NCBI RefSeq assembly: GCF_019236475.1
Contig: NZ_JAFAIX010000009.1
Coordinates: 124,001-188,000, forward strand
From: Chitinophaga sp.
GTDB lineage: Bacteria > Bacteroidota > Bacteroidia > Chitinophagales > Chitinophagaceae
Length of the DNA stretch: 64,000 bases
Direction: 5' to 3'
Position 1 is the first letter of the stretch. The number at the start of each line of letters is the position of its first letter. The position numbers and the translations under genes were made by a program. The notes beneath the pieces were generated by a model. It did no database searches. It had not been told where the DNA came from and worked only from the letters and a program-made list of their open reading frames with translations. Shown one piece after another: positions 1 through 10,493 of this stretch.

Positions 1-1
1 T

Positions 2-1795
2 AATGAGGCTACCCACTCTTACTACAAAGATGATATCTACGGCCACTTACAACTGCAATATCATATCAGTAAGAAATTGGATTTCAAATTGCGCTCGAAT
101 GTGAGCACATGGAATCGTCATCAGGCGTGGCGTTACCCGATTTCAGCGGACTTCTACGAACCTTATCGTCGTGTAGGCGGTTACCGTGAGTTCTACGATT
201 ATTTCTGGGAGAACAACACCGAAGGTGGATTCACGTATAAAGATAAATTCAGCAAAGACTTCAGTTTCACGGGATCATTGCTCGCGAACCTGCGCACCGT
301 GAAGGTGAGCAGCCTGAGTGGCGCTACTAAAGGCGGACTCATTACGCCAGGTGTGTATGACCTCGGCAACTCCAAAGAGCAGAATTCTCCTGTAAATGCC
401 TATGCAAAACGTCAGGTGGCGAGTGGTTATGGTTTCATTGATATGGACTGGCGCAGTATGATCTTCCTGAGCCTGACCGGCCGTTTCGACCGTTCTTCCA
501 CCATGCCAGTGAAGCATAACACTTATTTCTATCCATCGGCTTCCCTCAGCTTTATGCTGTCTGAAATGTTCCATATGCCGGAATATGTGTCTATGCTGAA
601 ACTGCGCGGCGCATACGCTAACGTGGCGGGGGATCTGGTAACAGGCACCGACAACTACGATATTTACAAGTTGCTGGCCAACTACAATACCATGGGTACT
701 CGTTGGGATAATAACGTGGGTATTACTTATACTGGCACCAGGTATAATCCTGATATCTTGCCTAGTCGCGTAAAAACAAATGAAGTAGGTCTGGAAGGTA
801 GTTTCTTCGGCAACAGACTGGGTTTTGATGTGGCTTACTATCGCAATATTGAAGGTCCTGGTATCGTAAACGTAACCGTATCTTCAGCATCTGGCGTATC
901 TACTATCCAACGTAATGCAAATACGTATATCCGTAAAGGTGGTGAAATCACATTAACGGGTGCGCCTATACGTAATAAGGAATTCTCTTGGGATGTAATG
1001 GTGAACTGGTCTAGCAACCAACGTTGGCTGAAAGAAATTGATGGTATCCAGACCCGTACTGGTATGATTAAAGTAGGGGATCGCGCCGATGGTTATTACA
1101 TCACCGATTTCCAACGTGATAATAATGGGAATATCCTCGTAGGTAACGACGGTTTGCCTTTATACAATCCGTTCCAGACTAAGATTGGTTATGAGCGTAA
1201 TAAGTTCATGATGGGCCTTAATAACACTTTCCGCTATAAGAATTTTGCACTGAGTATTCAGGTAGACGGCCGATTTGGCGGACTGATTAATAACTACGTG
1301 GATGGCTATCAGTGGCGTTCTGGTACTGCTCCTGCTGCTGCATCTAGCTATCGTTACCAGGATTGGGTACACCGCGATGATCCAAACTGGCAAGGTACCG
1401 TGATGACCAACGGACAAAAAGTAGTTTCCGGAAAACTGAATGCCGACAGAGATGGTAATATCATTTCCGATGATCGTAAATATGCGCCAAATGATGTACC
1501 TGTACTGTGGAGAGATTGGGCAACCGATTTCTATACGGCAGACAGAAGCCTGGTACACAGCGCTACTTTCGCCAAACTGCGTGAAGTCATTCTGACTTAC
1601 CGTGTACCGGCAGCTACGCTGAAACGTACCCATTTGTTCACCAATGCCAGCGTTTCCCTGGTAGGACGTAACCTCCTGTACTTCACCAGCAAATACAATA
1701 AGAACATAGAGCTGGATCAGTATACCACTGATAATGCAGGATTCCAGACGCCTTCCGTGAAAAGTTATGGTGTGAATATTAATCTGTCCTTCTGA
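2..1795 (+). CDS. SusC/RagA-type TonB-dependent outer-membrane transporter, C-terminal part
   Basis: The frame is open from the left edge of the window, so the gene starts outside it and only about 597 residues are visible. The protein is rich in alternating aromatic and polar stretches typical of a transmembrane beta-barrel, and it ends in the aromatic-terminated stretch NINLSF, as outer-membrane proteins do. Plug and signal peptide lie off-window. It is followed 21 bases later by a SusD-like lipoprotein gene, which fixes it as the SusC half of a SusC/SusD pair that imports an oligomeric nutrient in a TonB-driven way. The substrate cannot be told from the sequence. Confidence 0.9.
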   Translation, partial: NEATHSYYKDDIYGHLQLQYHISKKLDFKLRSNVSTWNRHQAWRYPISADFYEPYRRVGGYREFYDYFWENNTEGGFTYKDKFSKDFSFTGSLLANLRTVKVSSLSGATKGGLITPGVYDLGNSKEQNSPVNAYAKRQVASGYGFIDMDWRSMIFLSLTGRFDRSSTMPVKHNTYFYPSASLSFMLSEMFHMPEYVSMLKLRGAYANVAGDLVTGTDNYDIYKLLANYNTMGTRWDNNVGITYTGTRYNPDILPSRVKTNEVGLEGSFFGNRLGFDVAYYRNIEGPGIVNVTVSSASGVSTIQRNANTYIRKGGEITLTGAPIRNKEFSWDVMVNWSSNQRWLKEIDGIQTRTGMIKVGDRADGYYITDFQRDNNGNILVGNDGLPLYNPFQTKIGYERNKFMMGLNNTFRYKNFALSIQVDGRFGGLINNYVDGYQWRSGTAPAAASSYRYQDWVHRDDPNWQGTVMTNGQKVVSGKLNADRDGNIISDDRKYAPNDVPVLWRDWATDFYTADRSLVHSATFAKLREVILTYRVPAATLKRTHLFTNASVSLVGRNLLYFTSKYNKNIELDQYTTDNAGFQTPSVKSYGVNINLSF

Positions 1796-1816
1796 TCTTA
1801 TTAAACGAACAAGAAA

Positions 1817-3337
1817 ATGAAAGCTGTTATTTCGAGATATATATTAGGTGCGGCACTGGTGAGCAGTTTATGGGGATGTGAAAAAGTGGACAAGCTGCAA
1901 CAAAATCCTTCCGCAGTATATAACGGTAGCCCGAAACTATTGCTCACAGGGCTGTTGATCAATATGAAAGATGGTCCGTGGAATGATGTGCAGCGACACA
2001 ATCAGTATGCTACACAAAACAACTCTTACTACTATGGCCAGCCATATGACTGGACCACCAGCGGAGAGAGTTTTAGTGCTTTTGATCGCTTGCGCGACGC
2101 GAACCAACTAACCATAGAAGCTAAAAAAGTAGGCGATGTAGCCAAGGGCTATCTGCCACTGGCGAGGTTCTTCAAAGCATGGTTCCTGATTCGTGCGACG
2201 GAGATGTACGGTGATATTCCTATGTCCGATGCTATCAAAGGTATTAGCGATGGAAACTATACGCCTAAATATGATGAGCAGAAAGAAGTATACCGTAACT
2301 GTTTACAGTTGCTGGATACGATCAATACAGAATTGACGCCCCTCGTTGCTGCCAATGTTAAAGTAGAAGGGGATTTCTATTTCAAAGGGGACCTTTCCAA
2401 ATGGCAGAAACTGGTCAACTCTTTCAGACTGCGTGTATTGATGAGTCTTAGCAAAAGGGCAGACGATAATGCAGACCTGAAGATCAAAGAACAATTTGCA
2501 GACATCGTAGGGAATCCGGGCAAATACCCGCTGATCCTGACGAATCAAGATAACCTGCAATTGATCTACAACAGTAATGCCCGTGATAATAACTATCCGC
2601 TATGGCCTGCAGACGGTATTGTGATTAAGAATGACATCAACAATAACCTCGCGTCTACCATTATCGAAATTTTAAAACAAACATCCGATCCAAGGTTGTT
2701 TGTGATGGCCTTACCTACTGATTCGGCGAAGAAAAGTGGCGATCCGTTGTACGCTACCAAATTCACCTCTTTCCGTGGTGGTTCTGTAGGTATGATACAG
2801 TCTGAGTTGAAAGACCTGGCAACTGCTGGCAAGTTCTCCCAATTGAATTATGATTTCTGGGAGGCAACACCATCGGGCGTTCCTTGTATCCAACTAGGTG
2901 CTGCAGAAGTGAATTTTATCATTGCGGAAGCCATAAACAGAGGTTGGATTGGACTCGATGCTACTACTTACTACAATGCTGGTATCCGCGCTAATATGGC
3001 GTTTTACAACATTGCAGCGGTTGCGCAAGATGCTTTCATTGCTAATCCTGTTAATACTTATGCAGGGAATACAGCGGCTGGTTTGCAACAAATCCTCATT
3101 CAGAAGTATGTTGCTTTCTTCCAGAACTCCGGCCGACAGGCATTCTACCAGAACCGCCGTACGGGTATTCCAACATTTGAAGTTGGCCCAGCGAATAAGA
3201 ATTCCAAGATGATTCCAGTAAGGTGGAAGTATCCGTCTTCAGAGTATGATACGAATAACAAAAATTTGCTGGATGCGTTAAAGCGCCAGTACAATGGTTC
3301 TGATACGCAAAATGATAAGATGTGGTTGATTAAATAG
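1817..3337 (+). CDS. SusD/RagB-family nutrient-binding outer-membrane lipoprotein
   Basis: A 506-residue lipoprotein. The N-terminus has a short hydrophobic signal and a lipobox ending in Cys21 (SLWGC). The segment around residues 115-135, with FKAWFLIRATEMYGDIP, is the helical core seen in the SusD-like_2 branch of the SusD superfamily. The protein would sit on the outer face of the outer membrane as the lid that captures substrate for the SusC transporter encoded just upstream. The two genes are 21 bases apart and end at a clear terminator, so they form the end of one operon. The substrate is unknown. Confidence 0.92.
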   Translation: MKAVISRYILGAALVSSLWGCEKVDKLQQNPSAVYNGSPKLLLTGLLINMKDGPWNDVQRHNQYATQNNSYYYGQPYDWTTSGESFSAFDRLRDANQLTIEAKKVGDVAKGYLPLARFFKAWFLIRATEMYGDIPMSDAIKGISDGNYTPKYDEQKEVYRNCLQLLDTINTELTPLVAANVKVEGDFYFKGDLSKWQKLVNSFRLRVLMSLSKRADDNADLKIKEQFADIVGNPGKYPLILTNQDNLQLIYNSNARDNNYPLWPADGIVIKNDINNNLASTIIEILKQTSDPRLFVMALPTDSAKKSGDPLYATKFTSFRGGSVGMIQSELKDLATAGKFSQLNYDFWEATPSGVPCIQLGAAEVNFIIAEAINRGWIGLDATTYYNAGIRANMAFYNIAAVAQDAFIANPVNTYAGNTAAGLQQILIQKYVAFFQNSGRQAFYQNRRTGIPTFEVGPANKNSKMIPVRWKYPSSEYDTNNKNLLDALKRQYNGSDTQNDKMWLIK

Positions 3338-3352
3338 TATTTATTTATAATT

Positions 3353-3384
3353 GCCTCGGCCATATATTAGGCCGGGGCTTTTTT
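3353..3384 (+). terminator. Rho-independent terminator after the SusC/SusD pair
   Basis: A 9-bp stem (GCCTCGGCC against GGCCGGGGC, one G-U pair) with an 8-base loop is followed by six T residues. It lies 15 bases after the SusD stop codon. It separates this operon from the sigma factor gene downstream. Confidence 0.88.
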
Positions 3385-3523
3385 GTCTTGTTATCTCCAA
3401 ATGTTATATAATTATGAATTCCGACCCTCCGAAACCCAGTTGGGGATTGTCGGAATGCTTTGCTGGTGGCTGGTTTTAAAATATTAATAAAAATTCAGGC
3501 ATTTACCGTATTTTCATATAGGC

Positions 3524-3555
3524 TTTACAGTGACCCCCACGCGATATTATATTTG
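3524..3555 (+). promoter_or_regulatory. Candidate Bacteroidota promoter for the ECF sigma gene
   Basis: The -7 element TATATTTG at 3548-3555 fits the Bacteroidota consensus TAnnTTTG. A weak -33 element (TTTA at 3524-3527) lies 20 bases upstream. The start codon is at 3574, which gives a very short leader. The -33 match is imperfect. Confidence 0.5.
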
Positions 3556-3573
3556 TGACCAAAATCTATATGA

Positions 3574-4173
3574 ATGGAACTCCGCGAGCTACATACAGAT
3601 CCTGACCTGTTCCGTGCGATTGCCAGCGGAAATGAGAAAGCTTTTGAGACACTCTTCAATCAATATCGTAACAAAGTATACACGATAGCCATTAAGATTA
3701 CCGGTACGGAAGAGTTGGCCGAGGAGATTGTACTGGATGTTTTTCTGAAAGTGTGGTTAAAAAGAACACAATTACCTGAACTTGAATTTTTTAAGGCCTG
3801 GTTGTTTACGATTACCCGCAACCAGATATATAAGACACTCAAACAATCGGCATACCGTGCCACAGAACGGCCTATTCCCGATAATGAGGAATGGTTGCTA
3901 GCACCAGCAGATACTTCCAGTTCCCAACTGTTAGAAAAAGAGTATCGCCAGATATTACATGAAGCGATATCTCAGTTGTCTCCTCAGCAAAAGAAAGTAT
4001 ATCATCTTATCAAGGAGCATGGGATGAAAAGAGAGGAGGCCGCAAAAGAATTGAATCTTTCTCCTGAAACGGTAAAACGCCATCTGGCAGAGGCTATGCA
4101 GGTTATCCGCACTTATTGTAGCTATCGTATGGGCACCTATGTAGCCCTCGTGATTATTAAGGAATTGTTATGA
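3574..4173 (+). CDS. ECF-type RNA polymerase sigma-70 factor (FecI-like)
   Basis: A 199-residue ECF sigma factor. Region 2 lies at about residues 24-90 and carries the core-binding pattern TEELAEEIVLDVFLKVW. Region 4 lies at about 125-180 with the helix-turn-helix REEAAKELNLSPETVKRH. Such factors in Bacteroidota are held by a membrane FecR partner and turn on the adjacent SusC/SusD genes when substrate docks at the transporter. The FecR gene follows after 65 bases, which supports this role. It probably drives transcription of the locus that ends near 13.4 kb. Confidence 0.95.
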   Translation: MELRELHTDPDLFRAIASGNEKAFETLFNQYRNKVYTIAIKITGTEELAEEIVLDVFLKVWLKRTQLPELEFFKAWLFTITRNQIYKTLKQSAYRATERPIPDNEEWLLAPADTSSSQLLEKEYRQILHEAISQLSPQQKKVYHLIKEHGMKREEAAKELNLSPETVKRHLAEAMQVIRTYCSYRMGTYVALVIIKELL

Positions 4174-4238
4174 AGCCGATTTTTTCCAAATTCGACTGAC
4201 CCATTTTTCTTTTTCAGGGATTTCTTTAAGTATAACCG

Positions 4239-5408
4239 GTGATTAACCCGGCAAACAGCATGTCTTATTTCGAATCACTATTTCGTAAATCACTGGAGCA
4301 TACCAGTTCTGAAGCTGAGAAAAAAGAGCTACAGGAACTGATCGCCACATCTGACCATGATGAGGAGCTGGTGCAGTTGCTGGATGAGGCAATTGCCACC
4401 ACCATCGAGGAGCAGGAGCTTCCAGATGACCGGGCAAAGGAAATCCTTGCGCTCATCTTGGATGCTGGGAAGAAACGAAAGCAGAAGCCGTTGTTGGTGA
4501 GCATGCGTTGGTGGGCTGCTGCAGCAGTGGTTTTACTGGGGGGCTTCTCCTGGTTTGCATTCAGACATACTATGCAGCCCGTGCATTCGTCAACATCTAC
4601 TGCTGTGGCCATGCAAGACATCTTACCAGTGTCTCAGAGCGCGATCCTTACATTGGCAGATGGCCGTCAGGTAGCACTAGATAGTTTACAAACAGGCAAT
4701 ATCAGCAATACATCTGGCGCCGCTATTCACTTACAGAAGGGCAGTATCAGTTATATAGGTGGTCAATCTGTATCCAATACTTATAACACCCTTTCCACTC
4801 CTCGCGGACGCATCTTCCATCTCATCCTGCCGGATGGTTCAGAGGTATGGCTGAATGCCGCGAGCTCGCTGCGTTATCCGATTGCTTTTACATCCACAGA
4901 AAGGGTAGTAGAACTACAGGGAGAAGCATATTTTGAAATCAAACAATCGGCCTCTAGTCCATTCCGTGTAAAGGTACACGGCGACAACGAAATACAGGTA
5001 CTGGGTACAGGATTTAACGTAAATGCCTACACGAATGAGCCACATGTGACCACCACCTTATTACATGGTAGCATTCAAGCGGTAACCGCCAATCAGAAAA
5101 GATTGTTGAAACCTGGTCAGCAGGCTTTGATGAACAATGATCATATCCATCTACAATTGGCCGATACCAGTCAGGCTACCGCCTGGAAAGAAGGAGTTTT
5201 CCAATTCGACAGTACTAATATACAAACAGTGATGAACCAATTGGAACGATGGTATGATATAGAAGTGATCTATGAAAATGGCATACCTGATATTCAGTTC
5301 GGTGGTAAAATGGAGCGGGATCTGAGTCTGAACCATATACTCAGGATAATGGAAATATCGAACGTACATTATCGACTGGAAGGGAAAAAACTATACATCA
5401 AACAGTAA
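4239..5408 (+). CDS. FecR-type anti-sigma factor
   Basis: A FecR-family membrane regulator. The N-terminal cytoplasmic part (to about residue 85) would bind the sigma factor. One membrane segment lies near residues 88-108 (WWAAAAVVLLGGFSWF). The periplasmic FecR domain covers about 185-285 and a DUF4974-type C-terminal domain about 310-389. The frame opens with GTG at 4239; an ATG at 4260 beginning MSYFESLF is an equally good start and would give 382 residues. It lies between the sigma gene and a SusC with an STN signalling domain, so it should relay substrate binding at the transporter to the sigma factor. Confidence 0.93.
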   Translation: MINPANSMSYFESLFRKSLEHTSSEAEKKELQELIATSDHDEELVQLLDEAIATTIEEQELPDDRAKEILALILDAGKKRKQKPLLVSMRWWAAAAVVLLGGFSWFAFRHTMQPVHSSTSTAVAMQDILPVSQSAILTLADGRQVALDSLQTGNISNTSGAAIHLQKGSISYIGGQSVSNTYNTLSTPRGRIFHLILPDGSEVWLNAASSLRYPIAFTSTERVVELQGEAYFEIKQSASSPFRVKVHGDNEIQVLGTGFNVNAYTNEPHVTTTLLHGSIQAVTANQKRLLKPGQQALMNNDHIHLQLADTSQATAWKEGVFQFDSTNIQTVMNQLERWYDIEVIYENGIPDIQFGGKMERDLSLNHILRIMEISNVHYRLEGKKLYIKQ

Positions 5409-5503
5409 CCAATACATACTTGCAAACCAACTAACACTATGCTGAAAGGCGTAGCAGGGCAGCGTTTGCCTGAAAAATACTTCATACAAATTCAGACATC
5501 ATT

Positions 5504-8500
5504 ATGTTCATGAAACAGTTTCACACAAAAAGATCTGTATTTACATCTGATCAGGTGCCCCGGTCCAATCATCGTCGGGCCGGTAAACCTGTCAGTCGCC
5601 TATGGCCATGTATCCTACTACTAGCCGCTATCCTGTGCTTCCAGGTACAAGCGGCCACCATGGGGCAGACAGTCACGCTTTCCGGAAAAAACCTCTCTTT
5701 CAAAGAGATATTTCAATCGCTGGAAAAGCAAACGGGCTATGTTGTTTTTTACAACACCGCTATGCTGCATAAAACAAAACCTGTTACCGTATCGGTCAAG
5801 AGCATGAACATAGTGGAATTCCTCCATACGGTAATGGCTGGCCAGCCGATCGACTTTGAGATCAGCGTAAAAACCATTACCATCAAGGAGAGAGGCAAAC
5901 TAGCCGCAGAACTGGTGTCAGCACCAGCAGACAAAATAGTAGACAAAGGTCCCGTAAAAGGAGTAGTGACGGATAGTGATGGAAATCCCTTACCTGGCGC
6001 TACAGTGGCTGTTGCCGGTAGTACGCATGGTGTGCAGACCAATGAAAAAGGTGAATTTAATATTGAAGCTGCCAGTAATGCTTCTCTCGTTATCAGTTAT
6101 ATCGGTTTTGAGAAAAAAGTGATTGTACTGACGCAACAAAAAACACCGCTTACCGTACAATTATCGGCTGCTAAAAAGGATATCAATGAAGTAGTAGTAA
6201 TTGGTTATGGAGCCGTGGCTAAGAAAGACCTTACTGGCGCGGTTTCAGTAGTGCGTACGGCGGATATAGAGGGGCTACCAGTGACCCGTGTAGACCAAAT
6301 GTTGCAAGGGCGTATTGCAGGCGCGGAGATTGTATCCACTTCTGGAGAGCCCGGCGCCGGTACCTCTGTAAGAATACGAGGTACCCGTTCTATTACGGCT
6401 AGTAATGAACCACTGTATATCGTGGATGGCATGATGGATGGTATTAACAGTCTGAATGAACTAAATCCCTCTGATATCGCTTCAATCAACGTGCTGAAAG
6501 ATGCTTCGTCCACGGCTATTTATGGCTCGCGAGGAAGCAATGGGGTTATTATTATTACCACCAAAGCCGGCACCAATAGAATGGGTAAAACGAACTTTAC
6601 ATTTCGCTCAGACCTCGGTTCTTCTGTATTGCCTCGTTACCTGGATCTGATGAATGCTACGGAGTTTGCCCAACTGCAAAACGATCGGTTCTATTTCAGC
6701 AATGCGAACAATCCTACACTTCCGCTGGAGAGTTATCCTTACCCTAACCCACTTTCCCTGGGAGAAGGCACCAACTGGACTAAAGAGATCACGCGTGTGG
6801 CGCCTTACCAGAATTATACCTTGTCTGCCAACGGTGGCGATAAGGCCACCCAATACTATTTTTCAGGTAACTATAACGACAACCAGGGCATCATTAAAAA
6901 TAGTGGCCTGAAACGTTACCAGGTGCGTCTGAACCTCGACAGAACCATCAACAGTTACGTAAAAGCAGGGGTAAGGTTCAACTACTCTCAAATAGCGCGT
7001 AAACTCAATAACGCCGATATTGGTACAAGTACGCTCTGGTATCGTTCTACCATATTCCTCGCGCCTACTATGCCAGCCTATAAACCTGATGGTAGTTTCA
7101 ACGACTGGAATACGCAATGGTATAGTGGTACGCTGTTCGATTCTCCCATTGCCAACGTAGAACTGAAACAGAATGATGCCTTGGAGAAAACACTCAGTTC
7201 TATGGGATACTTGGAAATCAGACCAGTGAAGAATATTCTCCTCCGCAGTACATTATCCTATACTGATTATAGTAAGACGGAAGACCAGTTCATTCCTTCC
7301 ACGATGCCTTCCCGTGCGAATGCGAACAGTGGTGCATCTGCCTATAAACGCAGTTATGCCGATAATAACATCCTGAATGAAAATACCATTACCTATAAAA
7401 ATTCCTGGAATCGTACACACAACCTAGAAGTGATGTATGGTTTCACGGTGCAGAAGAAAAAATTCAATAACATGACCGCCAGCGGAAGTGGTTATTTTAT
7501 CGATGGCATCGGCGATAACGATATGGGGGCTTTGCCTTCCAAAGAAACGATGGCGATCAGTTCCTCACTGGAAAACCAGGGACGTGTGTCGCACCTGGCG
7601 CGTGTTAACTATAACTACCGCAATAAATACTATCTGACTGCTACTGGTCGTGCGGATGGCGCTTCTAACTTTTCCAGGAACCATAAGTGGGCTTATTTCC
7701 CTTCCGCTGCTTTTAAATGGAATGTTACCAGCGAGCCTTTCATGCAACGTTTCAAGGATATCAGTGAACTGTCTATTAGGCTGAGTGGTGGTACCTCCGG
7801 TAACGATGGTATTGCCCGTTACCAGTCTTTGTCTCGCATGAACTCCACTTCTTCCGGATACATTTTCAACGGCACACAGCCAGTGGCCTATTATCCAGGC
7901 CGCATCGAAAACGAAGGACTTTCCTGGGAAAAGACTACTTCCTGGAACGCCGGATTGGACCTGTCTTTCCTCAACAAGCGGGTGGATGTCTCCCTGGATT
8001 TGTACAAAAGCTTTACTTCAGATTTGCTGCTAACGGTGCAACTGCCTACCCAAACTGGTTATAATTCCAGGCTGGCCAATATAGGAAAGACGCACAATAA
8101 TGGAATTGAACTGACTATCAATGCAGAGAATATCCGTCGGAAAAATTTCGGTTGGTCTACCACCTTCACCATTGCACACAATAGCCAAATGGTGGATGAT
8201 ATTGGCGGACTGGATAAGGTTTCTGTATATGACAATCCTTATGGTGCGCAATACATGATGTATGGCTATGTAAAAGGAAAACCGCTGAATGCCTTATGGG
8301 GTATGCAATACGCAGGTACTTGGAAAAGTCAGGATGAAATAGACCAAAACAAAAAAGATAAAAAGTATGCTTCTGCTTCGGCTGGTTATTACTCTCCTGG
8401 CCGCCAGCGCTACATTGATCAAAACCATGATGGCATCCTCGATAACAAAGATCTGGTATACCTCGGCAATGCAGATCCTGATTTTTACGGTGGTATTCAA

Positions 8501-8968
8501 AATACTTTCCGATTTAAAAAACTAAGCGTATCCTTTTATTTCAACTACAGTGTAGGTGGTCAGATTTACAATCCTACTGAGTTGTTTATGGGCACTGGTA
8601 CTTATTTGAGTAATCAGTATCGATATATGGTGAATGCTTGGCATCCGGTGCGTAACCCGAATTCTGATATCCCTAGAGCTGATTCTAAAGATGACATTCC
8701 CAACGACAGGTTTGTACATTCCGCTACCTTCCTGCGTTTCAAGAATTTCTCCATTGGCTATCCATTTGACCTGAGTAAGATGACCCATAAGAAATTACAA
8801 ACCCTCTCTTTGTCGCTGGGTGGTAATAACCTGGTATTGTGGAAGTATTACAATGGCTATGATCCGGAAGTCTCTACACAGAGTGGTGGTTCTACTATCC
8901 GTCGTATGGACAATGGTGCTTATCCTTCGAGTCGCACCGTCACATTTAGTGCTGAGTTAAAATTCTAA
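5504..8968 (+). CDS. SusC/RagA TonB-dependent transporter with STN signalling domain
   Basis: A complete 1154-residue SusC-type transporter. A signal sequence lies near residues 30-50. An STN (secretin/TonB short N-terminal) domain follows at about 60-125, the part that contacts a FecR protein. Then come a carboxypeptidase-regulatory-like domain (about 150-230), the SusC TonB-box region with NEVVVIGYG near residue 227, a plug to about 360, and a large beta-barrel ending in AELKF. The STN domain and the sigma/FecR genes upstream make this a transducing transporter. The SusD partner starts 10 bases after the stop codon. Confidence 0.96.
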   Translation: MFMKQFHTKRSVFTSDQVPRSNHRRAGKPVSRLWPCILLLAAILCFQVQAATMGQTVTLSGKNLSFKEIFQSLEKQTGYVVFYNTAMLHKTKPVTVSVKSMNIVEFLHTVMAGQPIDFEISVKTITIKERGKLAAELVSAPADKIVDKGPVKGVVTDSDGNPLPGATVAVAGSTHGVQTNEKGEFNIEAASNASLVISYIGFEKKVIVLTQQKTPLTVQLSAAKKDINEVVVIGYGAVAKKDLTGAVSVVRTADIEGLPVTRVDQMLQGRIAGAEIVSTSGEPGAGTSVRIRGTRSITASNEPLYIVDGMMDGINSLNELNPSDIASINVLKDASSTAIYGSRGSNGVIIITTKAGTNRMGKTNFTFRSDLGSSVLPRYLDLMNATEFAQLQNDRFYFSNANNPTLPLESYPYPNPLSLGEGTNWTKEITRVAPYQNYTLSANGGDKATQYYFSGNYNDNQGIIKNSGLKRYQVRLNLDRTINSYVKAGVRFNYSQIARKLNNADIGTSTLWYRSTIFLAPTMPAYKPDGSFNDWNTQWYSGTLFDSPIANVELKQNDALEKTLSSMGYLEIRPVKNILLRSTLSYTDYSKTEDQFIPSTMPSRANANSGASAYKRSYADNNILNENTITYKNSWNRTHNLEVMYGFTVQKKKFNNMTASGSGYFIDGIGDNDMGALPSKETMAISSSLENQGRVSHLARVNYNYRNKYYLTATGRADGASNFSRNHKWAYFPSAAFKWNVTSEPFMQRFKDISELSIRLSGGTSGNDGIARYQSLSRMNSTSSGYIFNGTQPVAYYPGRIENEGLSWEKTTSWNAGLDLSFLNKRVDVSLDLYKSFTSDLLLTVQLPTQTGYNSRLANIGKTHNNGIELTINAENIRRKNFGWSTTFTIAHNSQMVDDIGGLDKVSVYDNPYGAQYMMYGYVKGKPLNALWGMQYAGTWKSQDEIDQNKKDKKYASASAGYYSPGRQRYIDQNHDGILDNKDLVYLGNADPDFYGGIQNTFRFKKLSVSFYFNYSVGGQIYNPTELFMGTGTYLSNQYRYMVNAWHPVRNPNSDIPRADSKDDIPNDRFVHSATFLRFKNFSIGYPFDLSKMTHKKLQTLSLSLGGNNLVLWKYYNGYDPEVSTQSGGSTIRRMDNGAYPSSRTVTFSAELKF

Positions 8969-8978
8969 AAGTATTGGT

Positions 8979-10487
8979 ATGAAAATAAAATACAATTATC
9001 TGCTTGCTGTACTCTTACTGGCTGGTGTGACCGTGTCTACCGGTTGTAAAAAATTACTGGAGGAAGAACCCAGTAGTTTTGTAAGTCCTGGTGAGTTTTT
9101 TCAGAATGAAAACCAGTGTATTGCTGCACTGAATGGTTGTTACATTCCGCTCAACAATATTTACACGGCCGATTTTATGGTGGCCCAGGAAGGGGCCACA
9201 GACTTGGCTTTCCTGAATTCTTCCTCCTTGGATGCCAAATTTGAAATCTCTCCTGCAAACCCTGGTATGGGGGATAATGTTTGGTCATCTTGTTATAGTG
9301 GCGTCATGTATTGCAATGCGGCTATCTATGGTATTGAAAACGCTAAAGTAGCTGCTGATAGAAAGCTTGCGCTCAAAGCGGAAGCAGTGACATTGCGGGC
9401 TTTATACTACTACATTCTCACCAGTGCTTTTAATGATGTACCTTTCTATACCCAGAACGTTGGTAGCCTGAGTGCCTTAACAGACGTGATGAAATTGGGA
9501 CGGATGAGTGCCGTGGAAACGAGGGATAAACTGATAAAAGAACTCCAGGAGTATGCGCCTAAACTGCCACAGGCAAGAACTTCAGAGGTGCCGCAAAATA
9601 GGGTATCCGCATCAATGGCATATATGCTGATTGGTAAGATGGCATTATGGAATAAAGAATATCAGGTTTGTGTAGACGCGATGCAGTCGGTCCGGAAGAT
9701 CTATGGCCAGCTTGGACAGTATCAACTGAAAGATACTTGGTTCAGGAATAAAAATACTCCTGAGTCAATTTTTGAGATACAATTTACATGGTCGGCCACT
9801 GGTCTGCGGAAAACCTCTACTGTGGCTTGCTTTTTTACGCCTACCAAGGCCGCGGGTACCAGTACTTATGACGGTGTGAACATTCCTGAGTTGGGCTCAA
9901 AAGCAAATCCGTTTACTTCCATTACACCTACTGAATATTTCATGGGACTGTACGATTATGCAGATCCCCGTCGGGAAATGATCCTGGCGTACAGTTATAA
10001 TGGCGCTTATTTCAAGCGTCCTATGCAAAACAATGGTACTGGTAAAGCCTGGATGGGCCCTAAATTCTGGTGCCCTGGTATGGACAACGTTTCTGATGGT
10101 AACAACCAGAAAGTATTCCGTTATGCAGATGCACTGCTGATGCTCGCTGAAGCTGCCAATGAAACCGGCGATAATGCTTTAGCATTTCAATGTCTGAACG
10201 AAGTAAAAGCCAGAGCTTATGACGGATTGAAACTCCCTGCTTATCCGGGTAAAGATCTGTTTTTTGAAGAAGTGAAAAAGGAACGCGCCCGTGAATTGAT
10301 GGGCGAATATGGCCGCAAATGGGATCTTGTAAGATGGGGCGTATTCTTCAATGCTGTTAGTCAAACAGCGGGAACAGAGTACGATGTCATCAAAAACAAC
10401 CTTCGTCCTTATCACGAGTATTATCCCATCCCGGACAAAGAAGTATTACGTTCCGGAGGCATCTTAACAAATCCAGCTTATAAATAA
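8979..10487 (+). CDS. SusD/RagB-family lipoprotein
   Basis: A 502-residue lipoprotein with a lipobox ending at Cys23 (VSTGC). It has the N-terminal SusD-like TPR region (about 25-220, with KAEAVTLRALYYYILTSAF) and the C-terminal RagB/SusD domain. The pattern RYADALLMLAEAANETGD and the closing ERARELMGEYGRKWDLVRWG are family hallmarks. It is the surface substrate-capture partner of the SusC gene 10 bases upstream. The next gene begins 6 bases after its stop, so the whole set is one operon. Confidence 0.96.
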   Translation: MKIKYNYLLAVLLLAGVTVSTGCKKLLEEEPSSFVSPGEFFQNENQCIAALNGCYIPLNNIYTADFMVAQEGATDLAFLNSSSLDAKFEISPANPGMGDNVWSSCYSGVMYCNAAIYGIENAKVAADRKLALKAEAVTLRALYYYILTSAFNDVPFYTQNVGSLSALTDVMKLGRMSAVETRDKLIKELQEYAPKLPQARTSEVPQNRVSASMAYMLIGKMALWNKEYQVCVDAMQSVRKIYGQLGQYQLKDTWFRNKNTPESIFEIQFTWSATGLRKTSTVACFFTPTKAAGTSTYDGVNIPELGSKANPFTSITPTEYFMGLYDYADPRREMILAYSYNGAYFKRPMQNNGTGKAWMGPKFWCPGMDNVSDGNNQKVFRYADALLMLAEAANETGDNALAFQCLNEVKARAYDGLKLPAYPGKDLFFEEVKKERARELMGEYGRKWDLVRWGVFFNAVSQTAGTEYDVIKNNLRPYHEYYPIPDKEVLRSGGILTNPAYK

Positions 10488-10493
10488 TTTATC